DNA of 47,169 nt from Bacilli bacterium (GTDB taxonomy: Bacteria > Bacillota_I > Bacilli_A > Izemoplasmatales > Hujiaoplasmataceae). Positions 23,406 through 32,242 of the stretch are shown here, in pieces. The stretch lies in assembly GCA_018399755.1 (NCBI GenBank), contig JAGYOE010000007.1, forward strand, positions 1 through 47,169, given 5' to 3'. Position numbers and translations under genes: made by a program. The notes below the pieces were generated by a model. It was given only the letters and a program-made list of their open reading frames with translations, was not told where the DNA came from and did not search any database. Within the stretch, counting starts at the first letter, position 1, and every line of letters starts with the position of its first letter.

Positions 23406-25145
23406 ATGAAGTTTATTAAAAATAATTTAGGAATAATATTAATTATGGTCGGAGTTATTGGTTTTATTTATTTTAACAATTTTCAAGAAACCAATAATCA
23501 CGAAGAAATCTTAAATAATGAAGAATTTGTTGATATTGAAGAAAGTAGTGAAATTACTGTAGAAATTAAAGGGGAAATAAATATTCCAGGTATTTATAAT
23601 GTAACTCAAGATTTTCGTGTGGTTGATTTAATTAATACTGCTGGAGGTTTAACTGAAAATGCTGATACTTCATCAATTAATCGAGCAAAAAAATTAACTG
23701 ATGAAATGATAGTAATAATTCCTAAACTAAACTTAGATGAATCAAATAATAGTATTATTTTAAAAAACATTGCAGTTGAAATAAGAGGAGAAGTAAAATA
23801 TCCAGGCGTTTATGAGATGAACGAAAATTCAATAGTAAATGATTTAATAGATATCTCGGGTGGTTTAACTAATCAAGCAGATTTATATCAAATAAATTTG
23901 GCTAAAAAATTAGCAGATGGTCAACAAATAGTAATTCCAAAACTAGAAACTAAAACTGAAAACTTAATAAATGTAGAAATAAAAGGTGAAGTAAATAATC
24001 CAGGCGTTTATGTTTTAAGTGAAGGAACAATTGTAATGGATTTAATCGACAAAGCTGGAGGATTAACTGAAGAAGCAAATACTAGAAATGTATCACTAGT
24101 GGAGTTGTTGACAGGTAATCAAGTAATAGAAATTCCCACAAAGGATGAAGAAGTTAATGAAATAGCAGTTGATATAAAAGGGGAGATTACCAATCCTGGA
24201 GTATATTATTTTACTGATATTATAAGATTAATAGATGTTATTAATAAAGCTGGTGGTTTAACAAAAGATGCTTCTTATCAAGAAATAAATTTATCAGAAG
24301 TAATTAATGACGAGGAATTAATTATCATCGAAAAAAATAAAAATGATGAAGAGATAATTGCAGTTGATATAAAAGGAGAGATAAAATATCCTGGTGTTTA
24401 TTATTTGCAAGAAGGTAGTATAATAAAAGATTTAATCGATTTAGCTGGTGGTTTAAAACCTGATGCTGATCGAGAACAGATTAATTTAGCTGATATATTA
24501 ACTAATGAACAACTAATTATCATTCCCGAAAAAATTGATGATAATGATTATATTTATGTACAAATAGAAGGAGAAATATTTCAGCCTGGCATCTATGCTT
24601 TATTACCTGATTCTAGACTTATAATGCTTATTAATAAAGCAGGAGGATTTACCAATGATGCTGATACAGAAAATCTAAATCTAACAAAGATTTTACAAGA
24701 TGAAGAAGTTATTTATATTCCTAGTAAAGAAGACAGTGATAATAAAATATATATTTCAATTACGGGTGAAGTTCAACAACCTGGAACATATTATGTGAAT
24801 TCTAATATAAATGTCATAGAAGCTATAATTATTGCCGGAGGATTAACTTTAAATGCAGATGCACAAAACATTAACTATGATCAAGATATTCAATTAGGGA
24901 CGATTATTACTATACCTAGTTTAAATTTTGTTCAAGATCCAAGTAATTCTCAAGGATTAATAAATATCAATACTGCCAATTTAGAAACGTTACAAAACTT
25001 AAATGGAATTGGGGGTATTTTAGCCGAAAGAATTATACAATATAGAAATAGTAATAATGGTTTTAGCACAACTGAAGAAATAATGAATGTATCAGGGATA
25101 AAAGAAAGTATTTATGAACAAATTAAAGACAATATTACTGTCTAA
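23406..25145 (+). CDS. comEA: Giant ComEA: membrane-anchored DNA receptor with seven SLBB repeats
   Basis: 579 residues, nearly three times the usual ComEA (about 200). A single signal anchor (8-23) is followed by seven SLBB units of about 58-65 residues, starting near residues 50, 122, 188, 253, 318, 383 and 448. Each follows the pattern V-I-KGE-NPGVY, DLI..AGGLT..AD, INL, then a hydrophobic end (IIIP). Ordinary ComEA has one. The C-terminal 60 residues are the helix-hairpin-helix DNA-binding part (LININTANLETLQNLNGIGG). ComEA binds double-stranded DNA outside the membrane and hands it to ComEC, which directly follows and overlaps by 32 bases. The repeats have diverged in sequence, so they are old. 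GAGGTGAT precedes the start. comER and comEB, usual neighbours, are absent. Confidence 0.9.
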   Translation: MKFIKNNLGIILIMVGVIGFIYFNNFQETNNHEEILNNEEFVDIEESSEITVEIKGEINIPGIYNVTQDFRVVDLINTAGGLTENADTSSINRAKKLTDEMIVIIPKLNLDESNNSIILKNIAVEIRGEVKYPGVYEMNENSIVNDLIDISGGLTNQADLYQINLAKKLADGQQIVIPKLETKTENLINVEIKGEVNNPGVYVLSEGTIVMDLIDKAGGLTEEANTRNVSLVELLTGNQVIEIPTKDEEVNEIAVDIKGEITNPGVYYFTDIIRLIDVINKAGGLTKDASYQEINLSEVINDEELIIIEKNKNDEEIIAVDIKGEIKYPGVYYLQEGSIIKDLIDLAGGLKPDADREQINLADILTNEQLIIIPEKIDDNDYIYVQIEGEIFQPGIYALLPDSRLIMLINKAGGFTNDADTENLNLTKILQDEEVIYIPSKEDSDNKIYISITGEVQQPGTYYVNSNINVIEAIIIAGGLTLNADAQNINYDQDIQLGTIITIPSLNFVQDPSNSQGLININTANLETLQNLNGIGGILAERIIQYRNSNNGFSTTEEIMNVSGIKESIYEQIKDNITV

Positions 25146-27237
25146 TAGTTCTAAGTATTCTCACCTTGTAATATTAGCGACACTATTTTTATTTGTATTT
25201 ACTTATTCTTGGTTATTAATACTAATAATAGTATATTTAATATATTTATCTAAAAAAGCCAATAATTTGTTTTTATTGGCTCTAATTTTATTGATAGTTT
25301 TATTTTTAAGAATAAACTTTTTAGAAGATAGAAAAAAAGAAACTTTGCCTTTAGAGGCGGAAGTATATGAAATATATGATGATTATATAATCATAAAATC
25401 AAAACATAAATATTTAGTTTATCTCGAAGATAATAAGGACGTAAAACCAGGAACAATTATTAAGATTAGTGGTATATACTACAATTATGATAGTTATAAT
25501 ATAGTTCATAATTTTGATTATAATAGATATTTACAATCCAAAAATATTATTGGAATAATTGATGCAGAAAATATATCAAAGATTGATGAAACTTTTAATA
25601 TTAGAATTATTAGGTATAAAATAACTAAATATTTAGATAATAACTTTGAATCAACTTCGAGTTACTTAAAAATGTTTGTAATAGGGAATAAAACTGATAT
25701 TGATTCTGATGTAATTGAAAAAAGCAATAGAATAGGTATATCTCATTTATTTGCTATCTCAGGTATGCATTTAGCCTTAATCGTTGGTTTTTTAAATAAA
25801 TTTATGCAGCTTTTTTATTTAAGAAGAAAAACTTATAATTTAATAATTTATCTGTTTATCAGTTTATATATTATTATCACGGGCTTTAATATTCCAATTA
25901 TCAGAGCGGGATTTTTAATGGCAGCAATAATATATGTTAAAAAAAATAACCTCGTTTTAACACGCTCAGATGTAATGGCATTTTCTTATTTAATATTTAT
26001 AATAATTAATCCTAATATAATCTTCAATATTGGGTTTCAGTTTTCTTACATAATTGCTTATTCCATATTATTTAGTAGTTCTTTTATAAATAATAACGAA
26101 AAAATAAAACAAATTTTTCAACTAGGTTTTATTGCAACTCTTTTTGGTTTACCTATATTTTTAGAAATGAATAAGGAATTTGGGTTGTTAAATATCTTTG
26201 TTAATGTAATTTTCGTTATAATTGTGGGTTACATATTGTTGCCAGGGGCATTTTTAGTAATATTATTTCCAAAATTTAATTATTTTTACAAAAATATAAT
26301 CAAATATTTTGAAATATTACTAAAAGATATAGAAAATATAAATGTTTATATTTCTTTTAATATTATTAATCCTTTCTTTAAATTAGGATATTGGATATTA
26401 CTGGTATTAACTATTACGCGTTTTAAAACAGAAAATCGATATCGATATGTAAGTATATTGTTATGTTTTATCTTGATTATTGGTAATTTTAGTTATATTC
26501 CAAAATTAAGTTTTGTAAGAATTTTAGATGTTAATCAAGGTGATGCGATACATTTGCATAATAATGGCTGCAATATGCTTATTGACACAGGAAACGATGA
26601 TGAATATGATCACTTAATTAACTATTTTTTAGGTTCAAATATTAGAGAACTTGATAATGTTGTTTTAACACATAAACATATAGATCATTACGGAGAAATT
26701 AATGATATAATAAGCAAAATTAACGTAAAAAAGATTTATGTAAATAATTATTTTCCTGAAATACCAACTGATAAACAAATAATTTTAGAAGTTGGTGATA
26801 CAATTCATTGCAATAATATTGAGTTGTTTGTCTTAAATGGCGATAATCAATTATCAAACGAAAATAATAATTCTTTAGTTTTATATGGGGAAATTGGTAA
26901 TGAATCTTGGTTGTTTAGTGGAGATATAGAAGCAGATATAGAAACGAAATTAATTAATAATTATAATATTAAAGTTGACCAATTAAAACTATCACACCAT
27001 GGTTCCTTTTCTTCTAGTACAGAAGAATTCTTAAAGAAAATAAAACCAAAAAACGCTTATATATCGGTTGGGAAAAATGCTTATGGCTTGCCTGATGAAC
27101 GCGTTATTAATCGTTTAAAAAATTTAGATGTTAATATACACATTACCAAAGAAAATGGAACAATCACAATTTATTATTTTAATAACTGGCGGTATACAAA
27201 ATATTATTATGAAAGTAAAAAACATTTTAGAATTTAA
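25114..27237 (+). CDS. comEC: ComEC/Rec2 DNA-uptake channel with metallo-beta-lactamase domain
   Basis: 707 residues. N-terminal membrane helices, an OB-like soluble part (about 80-155), then the multi-helix competence channel domain with the conserved HLFAISGMHLALIVG, and a C-terminal metallo-beta-lactamase domain (about 470-700) starting RILDVNQGDAIHL. The zinc motif is THKHIDHYGE, i.e. HxHxDH, followed by SGDIEADIE and SHHGSFSSS. ComEC carries a single DNA strand across the membrane, and its MBL domain is proposed to degrade the other strand. Many ComECs have Asp in place of the middle His. The ATG 25114 lies within the end of comEA with no clear ribosome binding site, so expression should depend on comEA translation. 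Confidence 0.93.
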   Translation: MNKLKTILLSNSSKYSHLVILATLFLFVFTYSWLLILIIVYLIYLSKKANNLFLLALILLIVLFLRINFLEDRKKETLPLEAEVYEIYDDYIIIKSKHKYLVYLEDNKDVKPGTIIKISGIYYNYDSYNIVHNFDYNRYLQSKNIIGIIDAENISKIDETFNIRIIRYKITKYLDNNFESTSSYLKMFVIGNKTDIDSDVIEKSNRIGISHLFAISGMHLALIVGFLNKFMQLFYLRRKTYNLIIYLFISLYIIITGFNIPIIRAGFLMAAIIYVKKNNLVLTRSDVMAFSYLIFIIINPNIIFNIGFQFSYIIAYSILFSSSFINNNEKIKQIFQLGFIATLFGLPIFLEMNKEFGLLNIFVNVIFVIIVGYILLPGAFLVILFPKFNYFYKNIIKYFEILLKDIENINVYISFNIINPFFKLGYWILLVLTITRFKTENRYRYVSILLCFILIIGNFSYIPKLSFVRILDVNQGDAIHLHNNGCNMLIDTGNDDEYDHLINYFLGSNIRELDNVVLTHKHIDHYGEINDIISKINVKKIYVNNYFPEIPTDKQIILEVGDTIHCNNIELFVLNGDNQLSNENNNSLVLYGEIGNESWLFSGDIEADIETKLINNYNIKVDQLKLSHHGSFSSSTEEFLKKIKPKNAYISVGKNAYGLPDERVINRLKNLDVNIHITKENGTITIYYFNNWRYTKYYYESKKHFRI

Positions 27238-27268
27238 TCTATTTCATAATGTATACTTATATTTTACA

Positions 27269-27277
27269 TGTTATAAT
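27269..27277 (+). promoter_or_regulatory. Extended -10 of the holA promoter
   Basis: TGTTATAAT, an extended -10. No good -35 is visible at 17 bp. Confidence 0.55.
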
Positions 27278-27307
27278 ATAATTAATAAGCGATAAGGTTG
27301 TGATATT

Positions 27308-28267
27308 ATGAATAATAATTGCTTTTTGTTTTATGGCAATGATAATTTTTTAATAAAAAAACAGACAAAGAAAATCTTTGTTCAAAATAGCATTAATGAA
27401 GATGCTATTGAAACATATGATGCAGAAGAAGAAGGAATACATTTAGCTTTATCTAATGCTTTGACTTTGCCTTTTTTAGTTGATAAAAAGGGTGTAATTA
27501 TAAAAAACGCTAGTTTCTTAACCAAACAAGCAAAAATCACAAAAGAAGAAATTGAAGACCTTATTCGTTTTCTTGATATGAATGTAAAAGAAACCATTTT
27601 AGTTATTCAAGCTCCGTACGATAAATTAGATAATCAAAGTAAAATTGTAAAATATTTAAAAAAGCATATCATTACAAAACAATATAATAATCAAAAAGAG
27701 CTAAATGTATATGATTTTGTAAAAGAAACATTAGCAGAAAACAAGTTAAAAATAGAGCCTTTTGCCTTAACTCAATTTGTTAACCGAATTAATCATGATT
27801 TAGATAGTTTAAATAATGAGGTGGAAAAATTAATTTCTTTTTCATACGGAAAAGATATTATTAATTCAGATATGGTATCAGAAATTACTAGTAAGGATAT
27901 TGATGAGAATATTTATGACTTAGTGAATGCTTTATTTAATAATGATAAAACTAAATTAATGGAAATATATCGGGATTTAAATCAGATTAATACTAATCCT
28001 ATTTGGATTTTAAGTTCAATTACCAATAAATTTCTTGAAATTCTACATACTAAAGCATTATTAAAAATGGGTTATAATCAAAAAGATATCCTTAAATACT
28101 TTAATATTTCAAGTGGTAGAGCGTATTATATGAAGAAAAATGCTGAAGAAGTTGAAGAAGTTTTATTAGAAGAATACATTAATCAACTATATGACTTAGA
28201 TTACCAAATAAAGAGTGGTAAAATCGATAAAAAATTAGGTTTAGAATTATTTCTTTTAAAAATATAA
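27308..28267 (+). CDS. holA: DNA polymerase III delta subunit
   Basis: 319 residues, part of the clamp loader. The N-terminal FLFYGNDNFLIKKQTKKI is the usual start of delta; ALTLPFLVDKKGVIIKNASFL and NSISTK-type central helices follow, and the C-terminal collar ends YQIKSGKIDKKLGLELFL, which is typical. The place after comEC and before rpsT matches Bacillus yqeN. It has its own promoter and a terminator at 28271. Confidence 0.93.
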   Translation: MNNNCFLFYGNDNFLIKKQTKKIFVQNSINEDAIETYDAEEEGIHLALSNALTLPFLVDKKGVIIKNASFLTKQAKITKEEIEDLIRFLDMNVKETILVIQAPYDKLDNQSKIVKYLKKHIITKQYNNQKELNVYDFVKETLAENKLKIEPFALTQFVNRINHDLDSLNNEVEKLISFSYGKDIINSDMVSEITSKDIDENIYDLVNALFNNDKTKLMEIYRDLNQINTNPIWILSSITNKFLEILHTKALLKMGYNQKDILKYFNISSGRAYYMKKNAEEVEEVLLEEYINQLYDLDYQIKSGKIDKKLGLELFLLKI

Positions 28268-28270
28268 AAA

Positions 28271-28302
28271 AACTCTACTATTTTAAGTAGAGTTATTTTT
28301 TT
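28271..28302 (+). terminator. holA terminator
   Basis: AACTCTACT and AGTAGAGTT (9 bp) around ATTTTA, then ATTTTTTT. Confidence 0.85.
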
Positions 28303-28310
28303 GATATAAA

Positions 28311-28335
28311 TAAAAAAACGTTCGCTTTACGAACG
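28311..28335 (-). terminator. rpsT terminator
   Basis: On the minus strand CGTTCG and CGAACG pair around TAAAG, followed by TTTTTTTA. Confidence 0.8.
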
Positions 28336-28345
28336 CAATGAAAAT

Positions 28346-28606
28346 TTAAAGATTATTAATCTTTCTTGATAAGCGAGCTTTTTGTCTGTCAGCATAATTT
28401 TTATGATGTATGCCTTTTGATACGCTTATATCTAGTTTTTTATAAGCATTGTTTAAAGCTTCGGTTGCTTTATCTTTTTCGCCTGAATTAATAGCTGTTT
28501 CAACTTTCTTGATAGCTGTTTTTAGCGATGATCTAAATGATGCATTCATAAGACGTTTTTTTTGATTTTGAGTATTTCTTTTCTTTTGTTGTTTATTATT
28601 AGCCAT
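28346..28606 (-). CDS. rpsT: Small-subunit ribosomal protein S20
   Basis: 86 residues, basic and helical, binds 16S rRNA early in assembly. The start MANNKQQKKRNTQNQKKR and the end GIHHKNYADRQKARLSRKI are typical. Translation signal GGAGGTGAAATC precedes the ATG. It is convergent with holA, as in Bacillus, with its own promoter and terminator. Confidence 0.97.
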   Translation of the reverse strand: MANNKQQKKRNTQNQKKRLMNASFRSSLKTAIKKVETAINSGEKDKATEALNNAYKKLDISVSKGIHHKNYADRQKARLSRKINNL

Positions 28607-28636
28607 GATTTCACCTCCATAAGCAATAGCGTAAAT

Positions 28637-28665
28637 ATTTTACCAAATAACTTGTAAAAAAGCAA
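28637..28665 (-). promoter_or_regulatory. rpsT promoter
   Basis: On the minus strand TTGCTT (28665-28660), 17 bp, TAAAAT (28642-28637) with a TGG extension. Confidence 0.65.
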
Positions 28666-28734
28666 CAAATAAAAGCATCCAATAGATAAATATATAGATA
28701 ATTATTTATTATCAAAACAATTGTTTAAGATAAC

Positions 28735-28763
28735 TTGGTTATTTCTAAAAAAAAAGATATAAT
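28735..28763 (+). promoter_or_regulatory. Promoter of the GH65-like/pyk unit
   Basis: TTGGTT (28735-28740), 17 bp, TATAAT (28758-28763). Confidence 0.65.
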
Positions 28764-28795
28764 ATAGATATTATATTATTAAGGAAGTGGACTTA

Positions 28796-30760
28796 TTGTT
28801 AAAGATTGAAAATAAAAACATAAAAAATCTAGCCTTAACAAGAGCAAAATTTAGTCTATCTAACCATTTACTTTCTTATTTTGGTGGACTTGAAGAAGAA
28901 TCTAGTAAAAATAATCCAATTTTAAAAATAAAATTAGAGGAAGAATTTTCTAAACAAGAAATAATTGGGTTTAATTTACTTTACGCTATTATTAAAGCAA
29001 ATGATAGTATATTACATCCAAGTTTTAATAAACCTAAATCACATAAACAATGGCTAAATTTAGATAGTAATATTTTATTCAGAGAGACCACTTATAACGT
29101 TAATGGAGTAAATATTACAATTGAGTCAACTAAATTTTTAGACGAAAACCAAGCAATAATTTATCATCAGTATAGTTTTTTTACTGATAAGGAAATTAAT
29201 TTAGATTTTTATCATGGAATTGAAGATAATAGTTTGAATAAAGATTTAAAAATAACAAAAATATCCAGTGGCAATCATGAAAAATTAGTATCAGCTAAAT
29301 ATCAAGAAAAATTAAAAATAAAACATATGATGATATACAAGAAAAACTTTCGTCATAAAAATCATAATAAAAAAAATCAAAGTATTGAACATTATAAAAT
29401 TAATGCAGTTCCTAATCGCAAGTATAATATAATCCATTATGTGGGAATTTTATTTAAGAACGAAAAATTATTTAGAAAAGAACTTAAAAAAAGAAGAAAT
29501 AAAGGCTTTAAAGCTTTGCTTAATAGCCATAAGAAAAAATGGTCTGAAATATTTTCTGAAAGCCAAATTAATATCATCAGCAATCAAAAAGTTAACAATT
29601 TAGTTAATTATAGCATTTATCAAATGTTAACTAATATTCCTAATAAATTTGGTATGATTGATGGTAATTATAATAGGGATAGTTGGTTAAAAGATATTTT
29701 TGTTAGTAAATTTTATTTAAATACATCTTTAAAGTATGCCAGAAAAATTTTAAAAAGAAGAATTGATGATTTGGTTATTGCAAAAAGCGTTGCCAAAAAA
29801 TTAAAGTTTAAAGGCGCACTATATTTAGATGAACTAGAAGAATTTAATCAGGGATTTCGACAACTTTACTTAAATGGATTGATTGCATATAGCTTAGATC
29901 AATATTATGAGAGTACTCATGATATAAGTATTTTATCAGATGGTGGTCTTTTAATGCTTATGGAGATATGTAATTTTTATGTTGATTATGCTAAGTTAAA
30001 TAGTAAAAAAACGCGGTATGATATCTTAAACGTCTCAAATATTGATAATACTATTCAAAATATTGATAATCATAGTTTAACAAATTATTTAATTAAAAAT
30101 AGTTTTAAATTACTAAATAAATATACTAAATTATATAAAAAACATGATAGGCTTAAATTTGAAGAACTTATCAATCATAATAAATTAAAAAATATTTTTA
30201 GCAAAGTAAAAACAGTTAATAAGAAATTATATTTTCGTGGCTATAATAATAACTATATTTATCAATTATACCAAGGGTTTTATAATGATATGAATTCAAG
30301 CTATTTTGAAATGGTTAATGACAAAATAAACATTACAAACGATCTTTTATTATTATTTATTTTATTTCCTCAAGAATTTGCCGACTTCATTATAGAAAAA
30401 AACAAAACTTATTATCAAGATAAATTTGTCGATAGTAATTATAATAAATTATTATCTTCGTTGGTTACATATAGAGTTATTGATGAAGATAATCTGACTA
30501 ATTTTCTAGATTCTGTAAGTATAAATAAACCTAGTTTATATATAAACAATCAAGGAATTAACTTAGGCATTTCAGGAACTATATATTATTACATTGTCTA
30601 TCATTTAGCTAAACTGAGAATTGATAATCATGTTTTAACAATAGACTCATTGTTGCCAAAAGACATTAGGAGAATTGAATTTAACCTAAAGCATTTTAAT
30701 AAACAAGCAGATATAAAAATAAAGAGAAATAGCGCAAGATTAGAATGGGTTAATAAATAA
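28796..30760 (+). CDS. GH65-like glycoside phosphorylase homologue with a degenerate active site
   Basis: 654 residues. Family 65 (maltose, trehalose and kojibiose phosphorylases) is seen along the whole chain: the N-terminal sandwich start (ALTRAKFSLSNHLLSYFG), the (alpha/alpha)6 segment LIAYSLDQYYESTHDISIL leading to LMEICNFYVDYA, the IDNHSLTNYLI helix, and the C-terminal ISGTIYYYIVYHLAKLRIDN with LLPKDIRRIEF. Residues that should bind substrate are changed: the family FWDTE segment reads SWLKDIF (about residue 298), the GIH-A phosphate histidine reads GINLG (about 590), and the SSLS serine pair reads DSNYN. The general-acid region GALYLDELEEF still has Glu. It is likely not a normal phosphorylase. 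The ribosome binding site is AAGGAAGTGG, best used with TTG 28796; a GTG at 28787 overlaps it. pyk follows by 11 bp, so they probably share a transcript. Confidence 0.68.
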   Translation: MLKIENKNIKNLALTRAKFSLSNHLLSYFGGLEEESSKNNPILKIKLEEEFSKQEIIGFNLLYAIIKANDSILHPSFNKPKSHKQWLNLDSNILFRETTYNVNGVNITIESTKFLDENQAIIYHQYSFFTDKEINLDFYHGIEDNSLNKDLKITKISSGNHEKLVSAKYQEKLKIKHMMIYKKNFRHKNHNKKNQSIEHYKINAVPNRKYNIIHYVGILFKNEKLFRKELKKRRNKGFKALLNSHKKKWSEIFSESQINIISNQKVNNLVNYSIYQMLTNIPNKFGMIDGNYNRDSWLKDIFVSKFYLNTSLKYARKILKRRIDDLVIAKSVAKKLKFKGALYLDELEEFNQGFRQLYLNGLIAYSLDQYYESTHDISILSDGGLLMLMEICNFYVDYAKLNSKKTRYDILNVSNIDNTIQNIDNHSLTNYLIKNSFKLLNKYTKLYKKHDRLKFEELINHNKLKNIFSKVKTVNKKLYFRGYNNNYIYQLYQGFYNDMNSSYFEMVNDKINITNDLLLLFILFPQEFADFIIEKNKTYYQDKFVDSNYNKLLSSLVTYRVIDEDNLTNFLDSVSINKPSLYINNQGINLGISGTIYYYIVYHLAKLRIDNHVLTIDSLLPKDIRRIEFNLKHFNKQADIKIKRNSARLEWVNK

Positions 30761-30771
30761 GGAGTGGAATA

Positions 30772-32193
30772 ATGAAAAGGAAAACTAAAATTATTTGTAC
30801 AATTGGACCAGTAATAGATTCAGAAGAAATGATTGAAAAAATAATCAATGCCGGAATGAATGTAGCTAGATTAAATTTTTCACATGGATCTCATGAAGAG
30901 CATTCTAAGAGAATAAAGCTGATTCGTTCTATAGCGAAAAAACTTAATCGTTATATCGGAATAATGGCCGATACTCAAGGCCCAGAAGTTAGAACGGGTA
31001 TGTTTAAAGATAATTTTGCTAGTTTTAAAAAGGGCGATAAGGTTAAGATTGTAAAGGAAAAAATACTAGGAACAAAAAAGGTTTTTCATATATCATCAGA
31101 TGAATTATATAGTGATATTAGTGTTGGGGATTTTTTGTTAATTGATGATGGTAAGATTCGATTAAACGTTATTGAAAAATCAAAAGATAGTTTTATTTGT
31201 GAGGTTGCAAATTCTGGAGTCATTCAAAGCAGGAAAGGCGTAAATATTCCTAACGCAAAATTAACTATGCCGTTTATTTCTGATAAAGATGATTCTGATA
31301 TTAGATGTGCAGCACAAGCTAATGTTGATATGATTGCTCTTTCTTTTGTAAGACAAAAAGAAGATATCTTAGCTGTTAAAAAAATTATGAAAGAAGAAAA
31401 TCGTGAAGACATAGAATTGATTGCTAAAATTGAAAATCAAGAAGGTGTTGATAATCTTGATGAAATTTTAGAAGTTATTGATGGGATTATGGTGGCTAGA
31501 GGAGATTTAGGAGTAGAAGTATCTACCCAACTCGTTCCAATTTATCAAAAGAAAATAATTGCTAAAGCGAATGAATTAGGAAAACCAGTTATTACTGCGA
31601 CTCATATGCTAGAATCGATGATGACTTCACCTAGACCAACGAGAGCTGAAGCGAATGATGTTGCTAATGCAATCTTAGATGGTTCAGATGCAATTATGCT
31701 TTCTGGAGAAACTGCAGCTGGTGATTATCCGATTGAATCAGTATTAACAATGGATACAATTGCTAAAGCTATTGAAGATACAATCAACTATGAGGAAAAA
31801 TTACAGAAATCAATTAAGACATCTCATCCAACAATTAATGATGCGATTGGAATAGCTGTCAGTCAAACTGTACTAGCCTTACCTCATGCAGAAGTTATAA
31901 TCGCTTTTACAGAAACCGGCGGAACCGCAAAAAGGATGGCTAAATTTAGACCTGGTGTTCCAATTATTGCAGTAACAAATAGTATTGATACCTGTCAACG
32001 ATTATCTTATTATTGGGGTGTATTCGCAACTATCGGAGAAAATGTGACTGATTTGAAATATCACGATGAAGTGGCAATTAAGGTAGCTAAAGATTTTGGT
32101 TTTGAAGTTGGCGCTACATTAGTTATAACCTCTGGTTGGGGTCAAAAACATGGTTTTACAAATACACTAAGAATTATTGATATTGAAGAATAA
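30772..32193 (+). CDS. pyk: Pyruvate kinase
   Basis: Final ATP-forming step of glycolysis. 473 residues, without the extra C-terminal domain of Bacillus Pyk. Motifs include RKTKIICTIGP, ARLNFSHGSHEEH, IELIAKIENQEG (catalytic Lys), MVARGDLGVE and ITATHMLESMM with PTRAEANDVANA. The metal and ATP loop reads MADTQGPEVRTG; the usual form is LDTKGPEIRTG, so Lys is replaced by Gln, while Glu of GPE suggests potassium dependence. It lies directly behind the GH65-like gene and ends at a bidirectional terminator. Confidence 0.97.
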   Translation: MKRKTKIICTIGPVIDSEEMIEKIINAGMNVARLNFSHGSHEEHSKRIKLIRSIAKKLNRYIGIMADTQGPEVRTGMFKDNFASFKKGDKVKIVKEKILGTKKVFHISSDELYSDISVGDFLLIDDGKIRLNVIEKSKDSFICEVANSGVIQSRKGVNIPNAKLTMPFISDKDDSDIRCAAQANVDMIALSFVRQKEDILAVKKIMKEENREDIELIAKIENQEGVDNLDEILEVIDGIMVARGDLGVEVSTQLVPIYQKKIIAKANELGKPVITATHMLESMMTSPRPTRAEANDVANAILDGSDAIMLSGETAAGDYPIESVLTMDTIAKAIEDTINYEEKLQKSIKTSHPTINDAIGIAVSQTVLALPHAEVIIAFTETGGTAKRMAKFRPGVPIIAVTNSIDTCQRLSYYWGVFATIGENVTDLKYHDEVAIKVAKDFGFEVGATLVITSGWGQKHGFTNTLRIIDIEE

Positions 32194-32205
32194 AACAAAT
32201 AAAAA

Positions 32206-32242
32206 AAACTGAAATTAGTTGCTAATTTCAGTTTCTTTTTTT
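32206..32242. terminator. Bidirectional terminator between pyk and the PAP2 gene
   Basis: AAACTGAAATTAG (32206-32218) pairs with CTAATTTCAGTTT (32222-32234), 13 bp with a 3-nt TTG loop. T-runs follow on both strands. It overlaps the last codons of the PAP2 gene. Confidence 0.85.

Noticed and set aside
23560-24930. Regular repetition of GG(A/T)GAA...CCTGG...GG(A/T)TTAAC, possible CRISPR or tandem DNA repeat
   Set aside because: The repeats are in frame and encode seven diverged SLBB units; DNA spacing varies, and there are no identical direct repeats or spacers.
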